From Motacilla alba alba (Eukaryota; Chordata; Aves; Passeriformes; Motacillidae): DNA of 64,000 nt. Each line of letters begins with the position of its first letter. Position 1 is the stretch's first letter. The notes below the pieces were generated by a model that was not told the DNA's origin, made no database searches, and saw only the letters and a list, made by a program, of their open reading frames with translations. The stretch spans positions 46,453,652-46,517,651 of the forward strand of contig NC_052017.1 of the NCBI RefSeq assembly GCF_015832195.1. Reading direction: 5' to 3'. This document shows positions 50,517 through 61,000 of this stretch, one piece after another. The translations under genes and the position numbers were made by a program.

Positions 50517-50647
50517 AGAATCATTAGGTTTGGAAAAGACCTGCAACATCTAGTCTAACATTTGAGTATCACCGTGCCCACTAAACCATATCACAAATCA
50601 ACATACTCATTTTGGAACACTTCCAGGGATGGTAAATTCACACTTTT
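50517..50647 (-). mobile_element. CR1 LINE 3' end, diverged
   Basis: Antisense CR1 3' sequence: AGAATCATTAGGTTTGGAAA, then GACCTGCAACATCTAGTC, CCACTAAACCATATC and CACTTCCAGGGATGGTAAAT. It loses similarity after about 50647. Substitutions and small gaps are frequent, so this is an older copy than the one at 10203. No coding capacity. Confidence 0.88.
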
Positions 50648-51424
50648 TTCCTGAAAATCTGTAGATCTATAGTTCTCACTCCTACTGATGAACATGGGTT
50701 TACATATAATTCTGGACAATGTGCTCCTTCCCAAGCTGAAGGACTGAACTCTTTCCTCTTTCATCCTCTTGAGCCACCCTTTTTTCTCTGAAAATGGGCT
50801 CTGGGAAAACTCCATAAGGGACAACAGCATTTTATCCCCCCTCTAAAATATTAGGCATTTTAAGTGTGTTCATTTCTTGCTTTGCATGACTTTTTCATAC
50901 CTACATCTTCATCAGAATAGTCACACTGTGAGAAATTCTGATGGTACTAAAAATGCCCTTAGAGTGACACCGTACAATTTAAGATGTTTGCATGAAATTT
51001 CTACCAGGCATACAAACACAGAGGGTGACTTGGGGATGGATTTCCCTGAGGGTACAGTTCTTACCTTGTACTCAGTTTTGGAGGAATGCTGTCACAATGC
51101 AGAAACAGCCATTGTCTTTCCTGCATGCATGAGAAATATGAGATCCCAAACTTGTCTGTTTGACTTTTCCTTGCCTTCTTCTCTGTCTTTTCACACAGAC
51201 CGTAGACCTGAAAACCAAACCATATGATCAGAAGGCCCACAGCTGCACTGTGCAAAATGACCCATTTCCAAACTTCATCCACAACCATCATGTATCTCAT
51301 TTGAGCAATGCTGATAACAGTCACCAAACTACACCAAGACTTGCCACGCACTGAATAGCAACAGACCTCGGCAGACAGAATCCCACCCAGGCCACCCATA
51401 CATTTTCCATAAAAGCTATACAAG
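50648..51424. other. Non-coding stretch, no gene recognised
   Basis: Unique sequence between two CR1 pieces. Frames of 116 codons (50877-51227, plus) and 120 codons (51061-51423, minus) overlap each other and have no family resemblance. Confidence 0.5.
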
Positions 51425-51576
51425 GAATGCCCCAGTCCTGGAAGAATTTAGGAGGTTTTAGGACAATGCCCTGAAAACCATACTTTAACTTTTGGTCAGC
51501 CCTGAAGCTGTCAAGCAGTTGGACTAAATGGTCATTACAGGTCCCTTTTGGCTGAACTATACTATATTATTCTATG
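51425..51576 (+). mobile_element. CR1 LINE 3' end
   Basis: Sense-orientation CR1 tail: GAATGCCCCAGTCCTGGAAG, then TTAGGACAATGCCC, ACTTTAACTTTTGGTCAGCC, CTGAAGCTGTCAAGCAGTTG and GACTAAATGGTCATTACAGG. It ends in an ATTATTCTATG-type repeat. It is the tail of ORF2 plus the 3' untranslated region, severely 5'-truncated. The tail differs from that of the copy at 18377, so at least two CR1 subfamilies are present. Confidence 0.93.
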
Positions 51577-52257
51577 CCATTCTTCTGAGTATCTCCTTTC
51601 CCTGGAAGTGCACGCTGAGGCACACACACTGATGCACTAGGTACAGCTGATGGGCATTCCTCATGCCTCTTCTGCCATTCAGCTCCCAGGGACTAACCTC
51701 ATGGTACTCCTCTCTGCTTAGGCCATGGCAGAAACCAACCCTGCAGCCCAGGGACCACCCCTATTAGCCATGCTCTGCAGACCACGGATAATTTCCATGA
51801 GGCCAGGTAGTGAGGACTGGGGACACAAACTCTGTTTTGGGGGTATACAAGGGGTGGTTTCTGTAGCCACAGCCTGGATAAAAGCCAAAGAGTAACCAGA
51901 GCCATGAGCTGGGCTGGCTGGTGCCAAAGGACTGCCATGGAAACACAAGCTTTGAAAAGTGGAGGTTACACTGGTGTGGTGGAAAGGCTGGTCATTCTCA
52001 GATCTAGAAAATTCAGATCTGTGCCCAAAGCAGAGCTAGGCAAGCAACAACTCTTCCAAAGGGCAAAGAATAACCCACTTCTGCTATCACTGTCATACTC
52101 CCTTTGCCCACTGAAACCAAGATTCATAGAGCTTCTGGTAAACACACCAATTTGTTTTGTTTATGTGGCATACAAAATGCATTTCAGCCAAAGGGTTAAA
52201 CTTCCACAGCTCACTTGTGCCACTGACCTTTTGCGGAGGAAAGGGAGAGCAGAGTTC
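51577..52257. other. Non-coding spacer between oppositely oriented CR1 copies
   Basis: About 680 bp of unique sequence. Three overlapping short frames on the minus strand (51699-51948) and a 127-codon frame on the plus strand show no coding resemblance. Confidence 0.5.
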
Positions 52258-53129
52258 AGCTGGATGGGACATACACCAATTACCTAGTCCAAATGCCTGA
52301 CCACACGTTGAGGGCATCAGCCAGCTGCCTCTTAAACACCAACAGGTTTGGGGCATTGACACTCTCTCCAGGAAGCCTGCACTAGGGTTTGGCACTCTCT
52401 CAATAGATATGTTTCCTCATGTCAACTCCAAACCTTCCCTGATGGAGGCAGAATTGAACCTGAGATATTTCCTCAGCCTTGTTCTCACCAAACTAGACAA
52501 ACCCTGTTGTCAGCCACTCTTCACAGTGCATGTCTTCCAGCCCTCTCACATCTTTGGTACCCTCTTCTCAATGCATTCAAGGACCTTCACAACCTTTTTA
52601 AGTTTTGGGGCTCAGAACTGCATACAATACCCAAGGTGAGGCTGCATCAGTGTCAAACACAGTGGGATAATCCCCTCTTTTGACCAGCTGGTTGTGTTAT
52701 GTTTGATGCACTCCAGGATGAGGTTTGCCCTCCTGGCTGCCAGGGTACATACTGCTGGCTCCTATTGAGCCTCCTGTCAGCCAGCATCCCCAGTCCTCCT
52801 TCTGTGGGGTTACTCTCCAGCTACTCCTCACCAAATTTGGTCTTTCATCCAGTGTTACTCCAGCTGTACTTTTCTCATACAGGTTTATGCCACTGATGAT
52901 TTGCCAATGCTCCAATCCATCCAGATCCCTCTGCAAGAGCTCTTGTCCCTCAAGAGAGTCAACACTCTGGTGACTGCCTGCCAGATATTTATAGCCCCAG
53001 TCATTTCAGCCCTTTGAGAGCTCTGCCCTCCAGTCAGTTCTTCACCCAGTGTAATGTCTCCCTGTTCATCTTGCACAACATCTGGACAAGTTTTCCAGAA
53101 GGATGCTGTGATGGACAGTATAAAAAGTA

Positions 53130-53441
53130 TTACTTGAAATCCAGAAAAACTACATCCACTGCTGTCCCTTCATCCACTAGGCAGGTGACCGAATCACAGA
53201 AGGATATTAAATTAATTAAACAAGACTTTCCCCTTGTGAACCAATGTTGGCTGTCTGATGATTGCATTTTTTTCTTTAAATGTCTTCCAGCAGCACCCAT
53301 TATGATGGTCTCCGTAATTTTTCCAGGTACTGAGGTTAGACTAACAGTCTGCAGTTCCCTGGGTCTTTCCTCATGCCCTTTTTCTAGGCTGTAGGAACAC
53401 TGGCTGGATTCCTGCCAGCAGGAATCTTCCCAGACTCCCAA
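53130..53441 (-). pseudogene. CR1 ORF2 reverse-transcriptase fragment (open for 103 codons)
   Basis: This is the longest uninterrupted piece of ORF2 in the 52258-53905 element, running on the minus strand. Residues about 27-60 carry the RPRELQTVSLTSVPGKITE block, and residues 63-103 the DSQHWFTRGKSCL and VDEGTAVDVVFLDF blocks. These are reverse-transcriptase motifs 0-2 leading into motif A. It ends at the point where motif A should continue (SKAFDTV in active elements). No function is expected. The ATG at its start is fortuitous. Confidence 0.9.
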
Positions 53442-53575
53442 GACATTTGGTAGATGATTGAGAGAGAGATGATTGAGAGATCCACAAACTCCGTTACTCC
53501 AGAATGAAGCCCATCAAAACTCCATGGACTTGTAAACATTCAGCTCACACTGCTGGTCTCTTACAAGTTCATTAT

Positions 53576-53860
53576 CTATGGAAGGAAAGTCACTGCTTCC
53601 ATACTCATGGTTGTCTGGCTCAGGTCTATCAGTATCATTAGAGAATGAGACAATTGAAAGCATAGATTGTCTTTGCTTTTTCTTTCTTTATGCCTATTAG
53701 TCAGGTGCCCATCTTCCACATGAATCTTGGTTGAGCAATGGACAATAGGCACCATAATGCCTGCTTTGCCTTCTGTGTCTCTGATCCCCACCCAGAGCCT
53801 CTCAATCACATCATCCTTAACACTAAGGGCTGTGAAGTCAAAACTCTCCCTTACAGACAT
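53576..53860 (-). pseudogene. CR1 ORF2 endonuclease fragment
   Basis: A minus-strand open frame of 94 codons. Its first 30 residues (SVRESFDFTALSVKDDVIER, then LWVGIRDTEGKA) match the middle of the CR1 apurinic-like endonuclease domain. The rest does not resemble CR1 and looks like scrambled or deleted-junction sequence. The block just upstream (53903-53861) continues the domain without a start codon. A dead remnant. Confidence 0.82.
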
Positions 53861-53905
53861 TGCAACTCCTACACCTCATGTGCTCTGTCTATCCCCCCTG
53901 AAGAG

Positions 53906-56900
53906 CCCAAAGCCCTTCGTCCCATTTGCTTATCTCACTTTGTGGGAAGATTCTCAGGTCTTATTTAAAATCCTGGTAAATCTCCCTTCCCTTTAAGATT
54001 TAGCATTTGGGGTACTGAAAGAGTAAGGAGTAATATTATTCTTCTAATTTTGTACATTGATGCTAAAATTGACGCATACATTCAGACTATGTAAAAAAGG
54101 GCATTTATACCATATACATTAATTTCATTGTGGTGATGTCAAAAGGGAAAAAAGGGGATTGTTGCTTCTGTATGAACTCTACAGAGATGTAGAGACCAAC
54201 CTGTTATGGTGAGGACTACTTGGAATGAAGTTCTGGATTGTTTTCTGCTCTTCACTCTATTTTCCCTTTGCACTTTAATAGCTCTTTTCCTCCTTTGGGA
54301 CAGGAAAACACCTGTTTCTATTACATGTCCTTTCAGAACTCAAGTCTGTGAGAACGAAAAGTTAAAAGTTTTACCTCTTTCATCTCAGGAATAAGGACCT
54401 GTGTCAGGAGTTAGGTCCCTCAGATTTGTTGTCCTGTTTCATGCACGCTTTCCAAACTTTGGTGATGAGGGCCCAAAACTCAGCATTGTGCCCCACTGAG
54501 GTGTGGAAATCTTCTTGGCAGTCCTTCCACTCCTCTCCCTAAGCTGACCCACTGTACCATTGTGGGTCATATCACCTGCATGTTGTGGATCACAGAAGCC
54601 ACCAGTCTATGAGAGGAACTGAACTTTATCAAAGCAGATTTGGGAGGTTTTTTTCTATTGGCTGCATTCAAATCCTATGTACATTTCTTCACCTCCAAAA
54701 AAAAAGAGGTATCTTGGATCAAAGGGTAATTCTCCATATAATACAAGAAGGCTCTCAATAAGAAAGTTTCTTATCTTAAAGAGATAATTGGTGAAATATA
54801 TACTGTTAGAGCATCAACACTGCCTGATGTCAGTCATTTCCATTACAAACCAGAGTACTGAAAATAAACTAGCATTAGGCTGGTATGTCCTTTGTATTGA
54901 AGCCAGCTCTATCACAGAATGTATTGACTCATGTACACTAATTATTTTCTTAACAGAATTTGATCTCAACATACTCAAATGAACAGAGTTTAAGTGATGG
55001 TGGATAGAAACAAAACTAGGAAAAAAGTAGTTCTAAAGACAAGGGGGAAATGTTCTGGTTATTCATATTCTCAAGAAATATCTGTTCAAACTAGCCAGGT
55101 TCACATCACAGATGTTTTGGATTGAGTGAACCTGTCTTATAAACAGTGCTTCTTACATTTTAGGTTGGCAGGATGAAGACTGAGAGATAACTCTCTGTTA
55201 ATGACAGCAGAACAGTATGTACTAGAAGAGAGGAAGTTGAGGTATATCTGTTGGGTTAGTATATAAAACCCAGCTTTGTAAAGTTGCAGTGAGATTTACA
55301 TACATTTACTTTAGCAATTCTGTCAGTAGAGAGTTTCTGGATCACTGATGCTGTCATAGTTGAATGTTGCAAATTTGGTCTTTCAGAGACTTGACCAAGG
55401 GAAATCTAGAGAGCAGGTAGATTTGCTGCTGTCCCTGCTGCCATTGGAAAGCCATGCTAGAACACTCCTACCTTCTAGCCAAATTCTTTTCTGGTCAGCT
55501 GTTCTCAATTTTATTTTAGGCTTAACAACAATTTTTCCTCATTGCTCTTTGTTCCTCTCATGTACACAGACAGTAATTCCAGCCTCTTCACAGATGACTT
55601 TTTGCAAAACCCTGTAAATGCCGTTCTCGCAGTCCCCTCTCCAAAGGTTTTTATTTGTCTGGGCACACTATCTGTCCTGTTCTCCTGTTCCCATGGGTGT
55701 CTAGGGCCATGTGCAACATTTCCTATGAAGTTGCACTGATGCTTTGCCCAGGAAATTGCTTTTACTTCCTCTGCTGGAAGCAGATCACCTGATGTGAACC
55801 TAAGCTGTATTTCTTTGTATTTTCTCTTTTCACAGACTACCACATGAGCATTCATAAGTAATCCTGTCTGTCATTAATTGTCACTATTATTCGTCCTCAG
55901 CATCATGTTCCAAGAGAGTTTTCAGGCACCAGGAAAGCCAAACTCTGGAACAGACTCAACCCCTACAATGGGGTGGGAAGCAAAAATCCTAACTAGTTTT
56001 AAATCTCAGCCTGATAAATGAAGAGGAATATGTGATGTGACTGCCTGAAATATCAGGAGTCTAGACCTCATGATCTGTGAAGACCTTCCCTATCCCAAGT
56101 CCAGAATTACTAAATATAATATACGATAAAGTCACTGAAAATCTCTAGCTAATCACTCACATGCCAATAGCATCTTAGGTAGAATTTTGAAAAGCAAGAA
56201 CAAGATGAGTACCTAAGTCCCTTCAGCCCCTATAGACGTCTCAAGATGCTTTTTAATTATACTTATTTCTATTTCCAGTATTGGCTACAGAACTACATTC
56301 ACATAGAAAGTTCTTGTTTCCTGGCATTTGTACACTGAATGAACATGACAGAAAGTCACACAAAAAAGGACTATCTGTGTTTTAAACACTCAGAAATTAG
56401 AAGAAAGGAGATATTTGAAATTCTGCAGAGTTGCAAAAGCCAGAAACTGATCTCAACACTCTCAATCCTCCCTGCAACACCTAATCTGTATGAGCATCTC
56501 CTCTCCTGTGTAGTGCATCCACTGTTGAGTGAGTCAGAGGAGACTGAATCAGGAAACAAATTTTCCATTTAGATCTGAAACCACTTGGCTCCAAGGTAGT
56601 CAATCTCCATTGCATGAAGCAGACATAGAAAACAAGAACAGGCCTGAGGAAGTTGTCTCCTGTATTCCCCATTTTTCCTGCTATTCCTCAGCTGTCTGAT
56701 TATTTCATTAGAATAAAATAGCTATTATAACAAAAGCACCATTTAGGACAGCATTTTCTAAAAAGCCTGTGTAAATGCTCAAACATTATTTTGAGAAGTA
56801 AGGCATGTATGACTAGATCCAGTGAAGATACTGAGAACATTAATTATAACACAAATAAAATATAAAATTTAAAAATGCAATACAAACTCAGAACCAAACA

Positions 56901-57529
56901 CTGCTCTACCTGTTCAGTCCCTACCTACCTTCCCGGGGTACCTGTGGTTGATTTTCAGGTTTCTCAGTTTCATGTACAAATCCTGGAGCATCGCAATATT
57001 GGCTTGTCTGCCACATCCCCATGCTCATCTGGGCTTCAAAAATTAAGTATTTGACCCTCTCCTTGAGGTGGGGAGGACTGAGATGCCCAGATCACACCTA
57101 TATACACACCAGCAACATAAGGCTGTCCAAGAAATAAAGAATTTCCATGGCAGCCTAGGGGTTACAATAATCGGGATGGCAATCCAAAGACACAGTATAA
57201 ATATTACAGACCTAAACTCAAATCCCTCCTCTGACTGAGGCAATATTTGTGCCCCACCACAGCATACCTTATACCAGAGCTTCCCCGGTATCCCAAAAGG
57301 GAACATTTTCTTTCTTCATATGTTCAGTTTAATAAAAAAATCCTAATTCTTCAACTGAAAACTGCAAGACTGAAACTTGGCCCCTGCAATAAGGATGGCT
57401 TGTGTATTATCCAGCAAGCAGTTCAGCATGGTGCTTACATTTCTTTGTACATATGATCCCAAATTACTCCTGAAAACAGAACTTGAATGTTTTTGACAAT
57501 TCTGTCTTTTTTTAGCTACTTAAAAGATT
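53906..57529. other. Non-coding stretch, no gene recognised
   Basis: AT-rich unique sequence. Frames up to 114 codons (55511-55855, minus) overlap others on the plus strand and have no recognisable domain. It may hold unrecognisably old repeats. Confidence 0.55.
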
Positions 57530-57885
57530 TTTTAATTCAACTAAAAGTCTTTACTTATTGTGGCAGTGAATTCCACAGATTAACTGTATGTGACATAAAA
57601 GGGCATTTTCTCTACCATTTTTTAATTTATTGCCTTTTAATTTAATTAGGTATCCTCCTGTGTCTCTTTCATAAGACAGGATAAATAGAAGCACCTGCTG
57701 ACCTTCTTTATGCCATACATTATTTTATATACCTTTGTCATGTCACTTCTTATTAATCTCTTTACTAAACTAAATAGCTGGAATCATTTTAATCTCTCCT
57801 ATTATATGATACTTTCCAACCTTTAATAATTTGCTTTGCCCTTTCTGAAAAGTTCTTGGATATTCAGATCTCTCTAGGTAATCAT
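57530..57885 (-). mobile_element. Very old CR1-type LINE fragment
   Basis: Antisense sequence that follows, with many substitutions, the C-terminal region of an ancient amniote CR1 group. Recognisable words are GTGAATTCCACAGATTAACTG near 57567, ACCTTTGTCATGTCACTTCT near 57732, TTAATCTCTCCTATTATATG near 57789, and TTTGCTTTGCCCTTTCTGAA near 57831. It is far more diverged and AT-drifted than the other CR1 copies. It probably predates the bird radiation and could be orthologous across amniotes. The family assignment within the CR1/L3 group is uncertain. Confidence 0.75.
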
Positions 57886-57930
57886 TTAAAAGTAACATAT
57901 AATATACAATAATTTAATCTTTAGGAAGTC

Positions 57931-57988
57931 TTACACTGACTAGGAAGGAACCTAGTTTACACTGACATAGAAGGAACCTAGTTTACAC
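57931..57988. repeat. 26-bp tandem duplication (2.2 copies)
   Basis: The unit beginning TTACACTGAC at 57931 repeats at 57957 with differences only at the TAGG/ATAG junction, and a third partial TTACAC follows at 57983. Near-identity of the two copies shows a recent event. Confidence 0.9.
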
Positions 57989-58006
57989 AAGTAGGTTCCT
58001 TCTATG
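57966..58006. repeat. Perfect 14-bp hairpin, 13-nt loop
   Basis: CATAGAAGGAACCT (57966-57979) is the exact reverse complement of AGGTTCCTTCTATG (57993-58006). The left arm is part of the second 26-bp repeat unit, so a short stretch is present twice directly and once inverted. The stem is shorter than a typical microRNA precursor. It probably arose by replication template switching. Confidence 0.9.
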
Positions 58007-61000
58007 ATCTATCCTTTCTACACTAGTGCAGCTTTATCAGGAAAACAATGCCTCTAGGAATGGTCTTTGTTGGCAGCAATATTTGCAAACATAAGCTGAA
58101 CCTCAAATGGTTTATGTATTTGGGGCAATACTTCGGGGTGTAGCCCAGCTCAGGTCTGGTTTTACATTCACAATTAATTTGAGAGCGTAGTCAAATCCAT
58201 CCCACATGCACCTCTGCAGCGTTGATGCCCAGAGTGTACTTCAGGTGACCTTAGTAGACCTTCATGTAGCACCCTCTGCCAAGTTTCTTCTCAGTGAGTG
58301 CAGGCTGGTGATTTCATTTCCTCTTCATGGAGGTGAGCCCCAGCCAGCATCTTGAGATGGGAGATCCCAGCATTCGGCACAAGCTACTGACCCCACACTC
58401 CCAGCTCAGGCTCCTGCTGTTGATGGAAACTAGAAGAGATAATCTCCAGTTTCAATATCTCTGAGCAATCGTATTTGCTAAACAGATAGAAATTTGTGCA
58501 AGCACTGAATGGATGTCTCAGTATATCATCAGTGACAAAATGCCATGTGCAGTTCAGGAGCTTGAGAGTTGACAGAGTTTTCTCATCTCTGCCAAATAAT
58601 TTTTGGTTCACAATATCAGTCTTAGCAGGCAGGCAAACTAGATGAGTTGCTAGCTCCACTGCAGAATAATTTCTACCACCAGCACACAGAAGAACAAAAC
58701 AAAGGTGTTCTCTGATGTAGTTCAACAATGGCATTAGGAGGAATTAACACCAGGTATTATAACTCTGCATTTAGACAGCATCCATTCTACACCCCAGAAA
58801 GGTCTCACTGCTATCATTACATTTGGTTTAGGGTTCAGACTCTATTCTTGAACACCAAGATTTAAACATTACAATCCTTCTGTCCATTTGACTCATTAAG
58901 GCAATTCCCTTTAATCTTCCTTTCACCTCCTCTGCCTTCTCAGGGCCTGATGGTTGTGCCACACCAGGGCACCCAAGCTGCTGGACCAGAGAGAGGAACT
59001 CCATCGTTGCACTAAATATTTAAGCTTTGCTAACGGTGAGCAGCCACAATGCCTGTTCATCCCACACCAACAGCTTCTGCTCTGCAGGTGCTAGGAAAAA
59101 AAATAGTGAAAACTTTCCCTTTCTTATTTCTTTAAACAGAAAGGCATGCTTTTTCCACACACACAAAAAGCTGAAAGCTCTGGTTTTACTTCAGTTGCCT
59201 AACACCAAGCACCCTAAAAATCACTGGAGATGCCATATAGGTAGTGGCAAAACCCATAGCAGTTTGGGAGATGCAACAGAAACTTTGACAGACCCTCATC
59301 CTTCTGAACAGTACCTTGACACCAGGTGCTGCAGCCCAAGGCAGCTCAAGTGGCATTTATTAGGCATTCACATTGAGCCTTTGCTCTTAAATATAAGTCC
59401 TACATCAAGCTTGATTTAGGACCAAAAAATATATTTTGTGGAAAGTGACTGACCATTGACAATGCAGCTATCTTCAGACCCGCCATGTTAAACAGCATCT
59501 GATCCCAATGATTGCTTTCTGAACACAAAACCCACTGGAAAAGGAAAATAAAGAAATAGCTCAATCTCATTTGCCTGATGTTTCCAAAGTGAGAGCACTC
59601 CCGAAATTGTGTAGGAAAACAGAGCCATCTACAGGGGAAACTGTTCTTGTTTGGCAAGAAAAGAGATCTGATGAAGCAACAGATGACCCGGTGCAGCCAA
59701 CACAAAGGTGAGACCAGACAAACCCTCTGGTGCCAGCAGAGTAAGAAAGAGTACAGAAATATGTTCTGTATAAGTTTTTTTAATCAGATCTCTCAGGCTG
59801 TCTTCTTTCATAGTTTTTAGAAAATCATCTCCATGAGCATCCAAGCAAAGCTACAACTAACTTAGTTTCCCAGTGACTACCTCCTCACATTCCAGTTACT
59901 TGTAATGGCTGGAAGAGCCTTTTCCTGGTACACACCTTGCACACCTACCCAGGAGATGGGCTACAAGACAAAATAGGCTGCTAGACAAAATTAGTGCAAC
60001 ATCTGAGGCTGCAGTCCCACACCATCTTTTGACTCCCAGCTCCTTTCCATCAGCACTCTGCCCCTCAGTTACCTGAACATGCCCTTGCTATGTCAGAGAC
60101 ATCCAAGCTGTACCTAACATATCCAGCTACAGAAGATGTAAAACAACTCATCCTTCCTGCTGTTCAGCAGAAAGCAGAAATGACTGGCACTTTTTTTGGT
60201 ATTACTGGTGTGTGTTCAGTTCCCTGCTTGTGACAAAAACAACCAGTAGCTACAAGTTTGAAGTCTCACCAACACCACAGGGAATGGCTCCTCATTGCCT
60301 TTTCGCCTCCATGGAAAAAGATCTCTGGGCTGACATCTTCTTAATTGATTTTTCTATTGTTTGACTGGGCCACTACATGTCTGCAACCAGAGAGACAGAA
60401 AGGAAGGAAAAGAAGACTTGGCTGAAAACAGTGCATGATTGGCTCAGGGTATCTGGAAGACTTAAAAAAACTGTAGCAGGGCAGCTGCTCAACATGCTAC
60501 GCTAGGAAATGCAAGGTCTTCAGCGTCAGGGATTGCTACAGCTTTGGGAAAGAGCTCTAAGACTTTCCCTATGGCCAGATGATAAAAAATGGGGTTTTTA
60601 ATGTTAACACAGGAACCTCCACACTTAGCTGGATTAAGCCAATTAAATGGCACAAAATCAATCTTTCTTTAAATACTTAAAAGCAGAGCAAAAATTAGGT
60701 TGAGCAAACCCACCCTAATTGATTTCCATTTCTGTAATGACTGATTTATGTGATATATAAAGTCCAGCTCCATATCTAGTTTGACTTCTAAATGTTTGTA
60801 TGTTCTTACTTATTCAATCATTCTCTTGTAGGATTATTATTTTAAACTCATCCAGACTTGAGCTTTTTGAGTTATTAGAAAAAATTATACAGACTTACCT
60901 TTGGTGGAATTTAATAATAGTTTTAATTCAATTAAATCTAATTGAATTACTTTAAATGCATCCTGCAATTTTATAGGTACTGACTGAGCTGTACAGTCAA

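Larger units (their letters stand above)
52258..53905 (-). mobile_element. CR1 LINE, long internally deleted copy (endonuclease and RT remnants)
   Basis: The most complete retrotransposon in the window, antisense. From its 5' side, 53905-53715 encodes the end of an apurinic-type endonuclease domain. On the minus strand, GFGLFRGDRQ at about 53903-53874 is followed by VRESFDFTALSVKDDVIERL and WVGIRDTEGKA. After a break, 53560-53015 gives the fingers/palm start of the reverse transcriptase: DGLHSGV, IIYQMSWESGKIPAG, SLTSVPGKI, DSQHWFTRGKSCLINLISF and LVDEGTAVDVVFLDF. The strip that should hold the catalytic GVPQGS and FADD motifs is deleted near 52985-53015. From 52985 to 52258 runs the thumb/C-terminal region and 3' end. 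Several frameshifts and stops are present. Loss of hundreds of codons means it cannot move itself. CR1 normally encodes one such polyprotein in about 4.5 kb. Confidence 0.95.

Noticed and set aside
52409..53394. Several plus-strand frames of 65-126 codons
   Set aside because: They lie within the minus-strand CR1 element and are its antisense shadows.
57966..58006. Hairpin as a microRNA gene
   Set aside because: The 14-bp stem is too short for a precursor, and extension beyond the arms does not pair.
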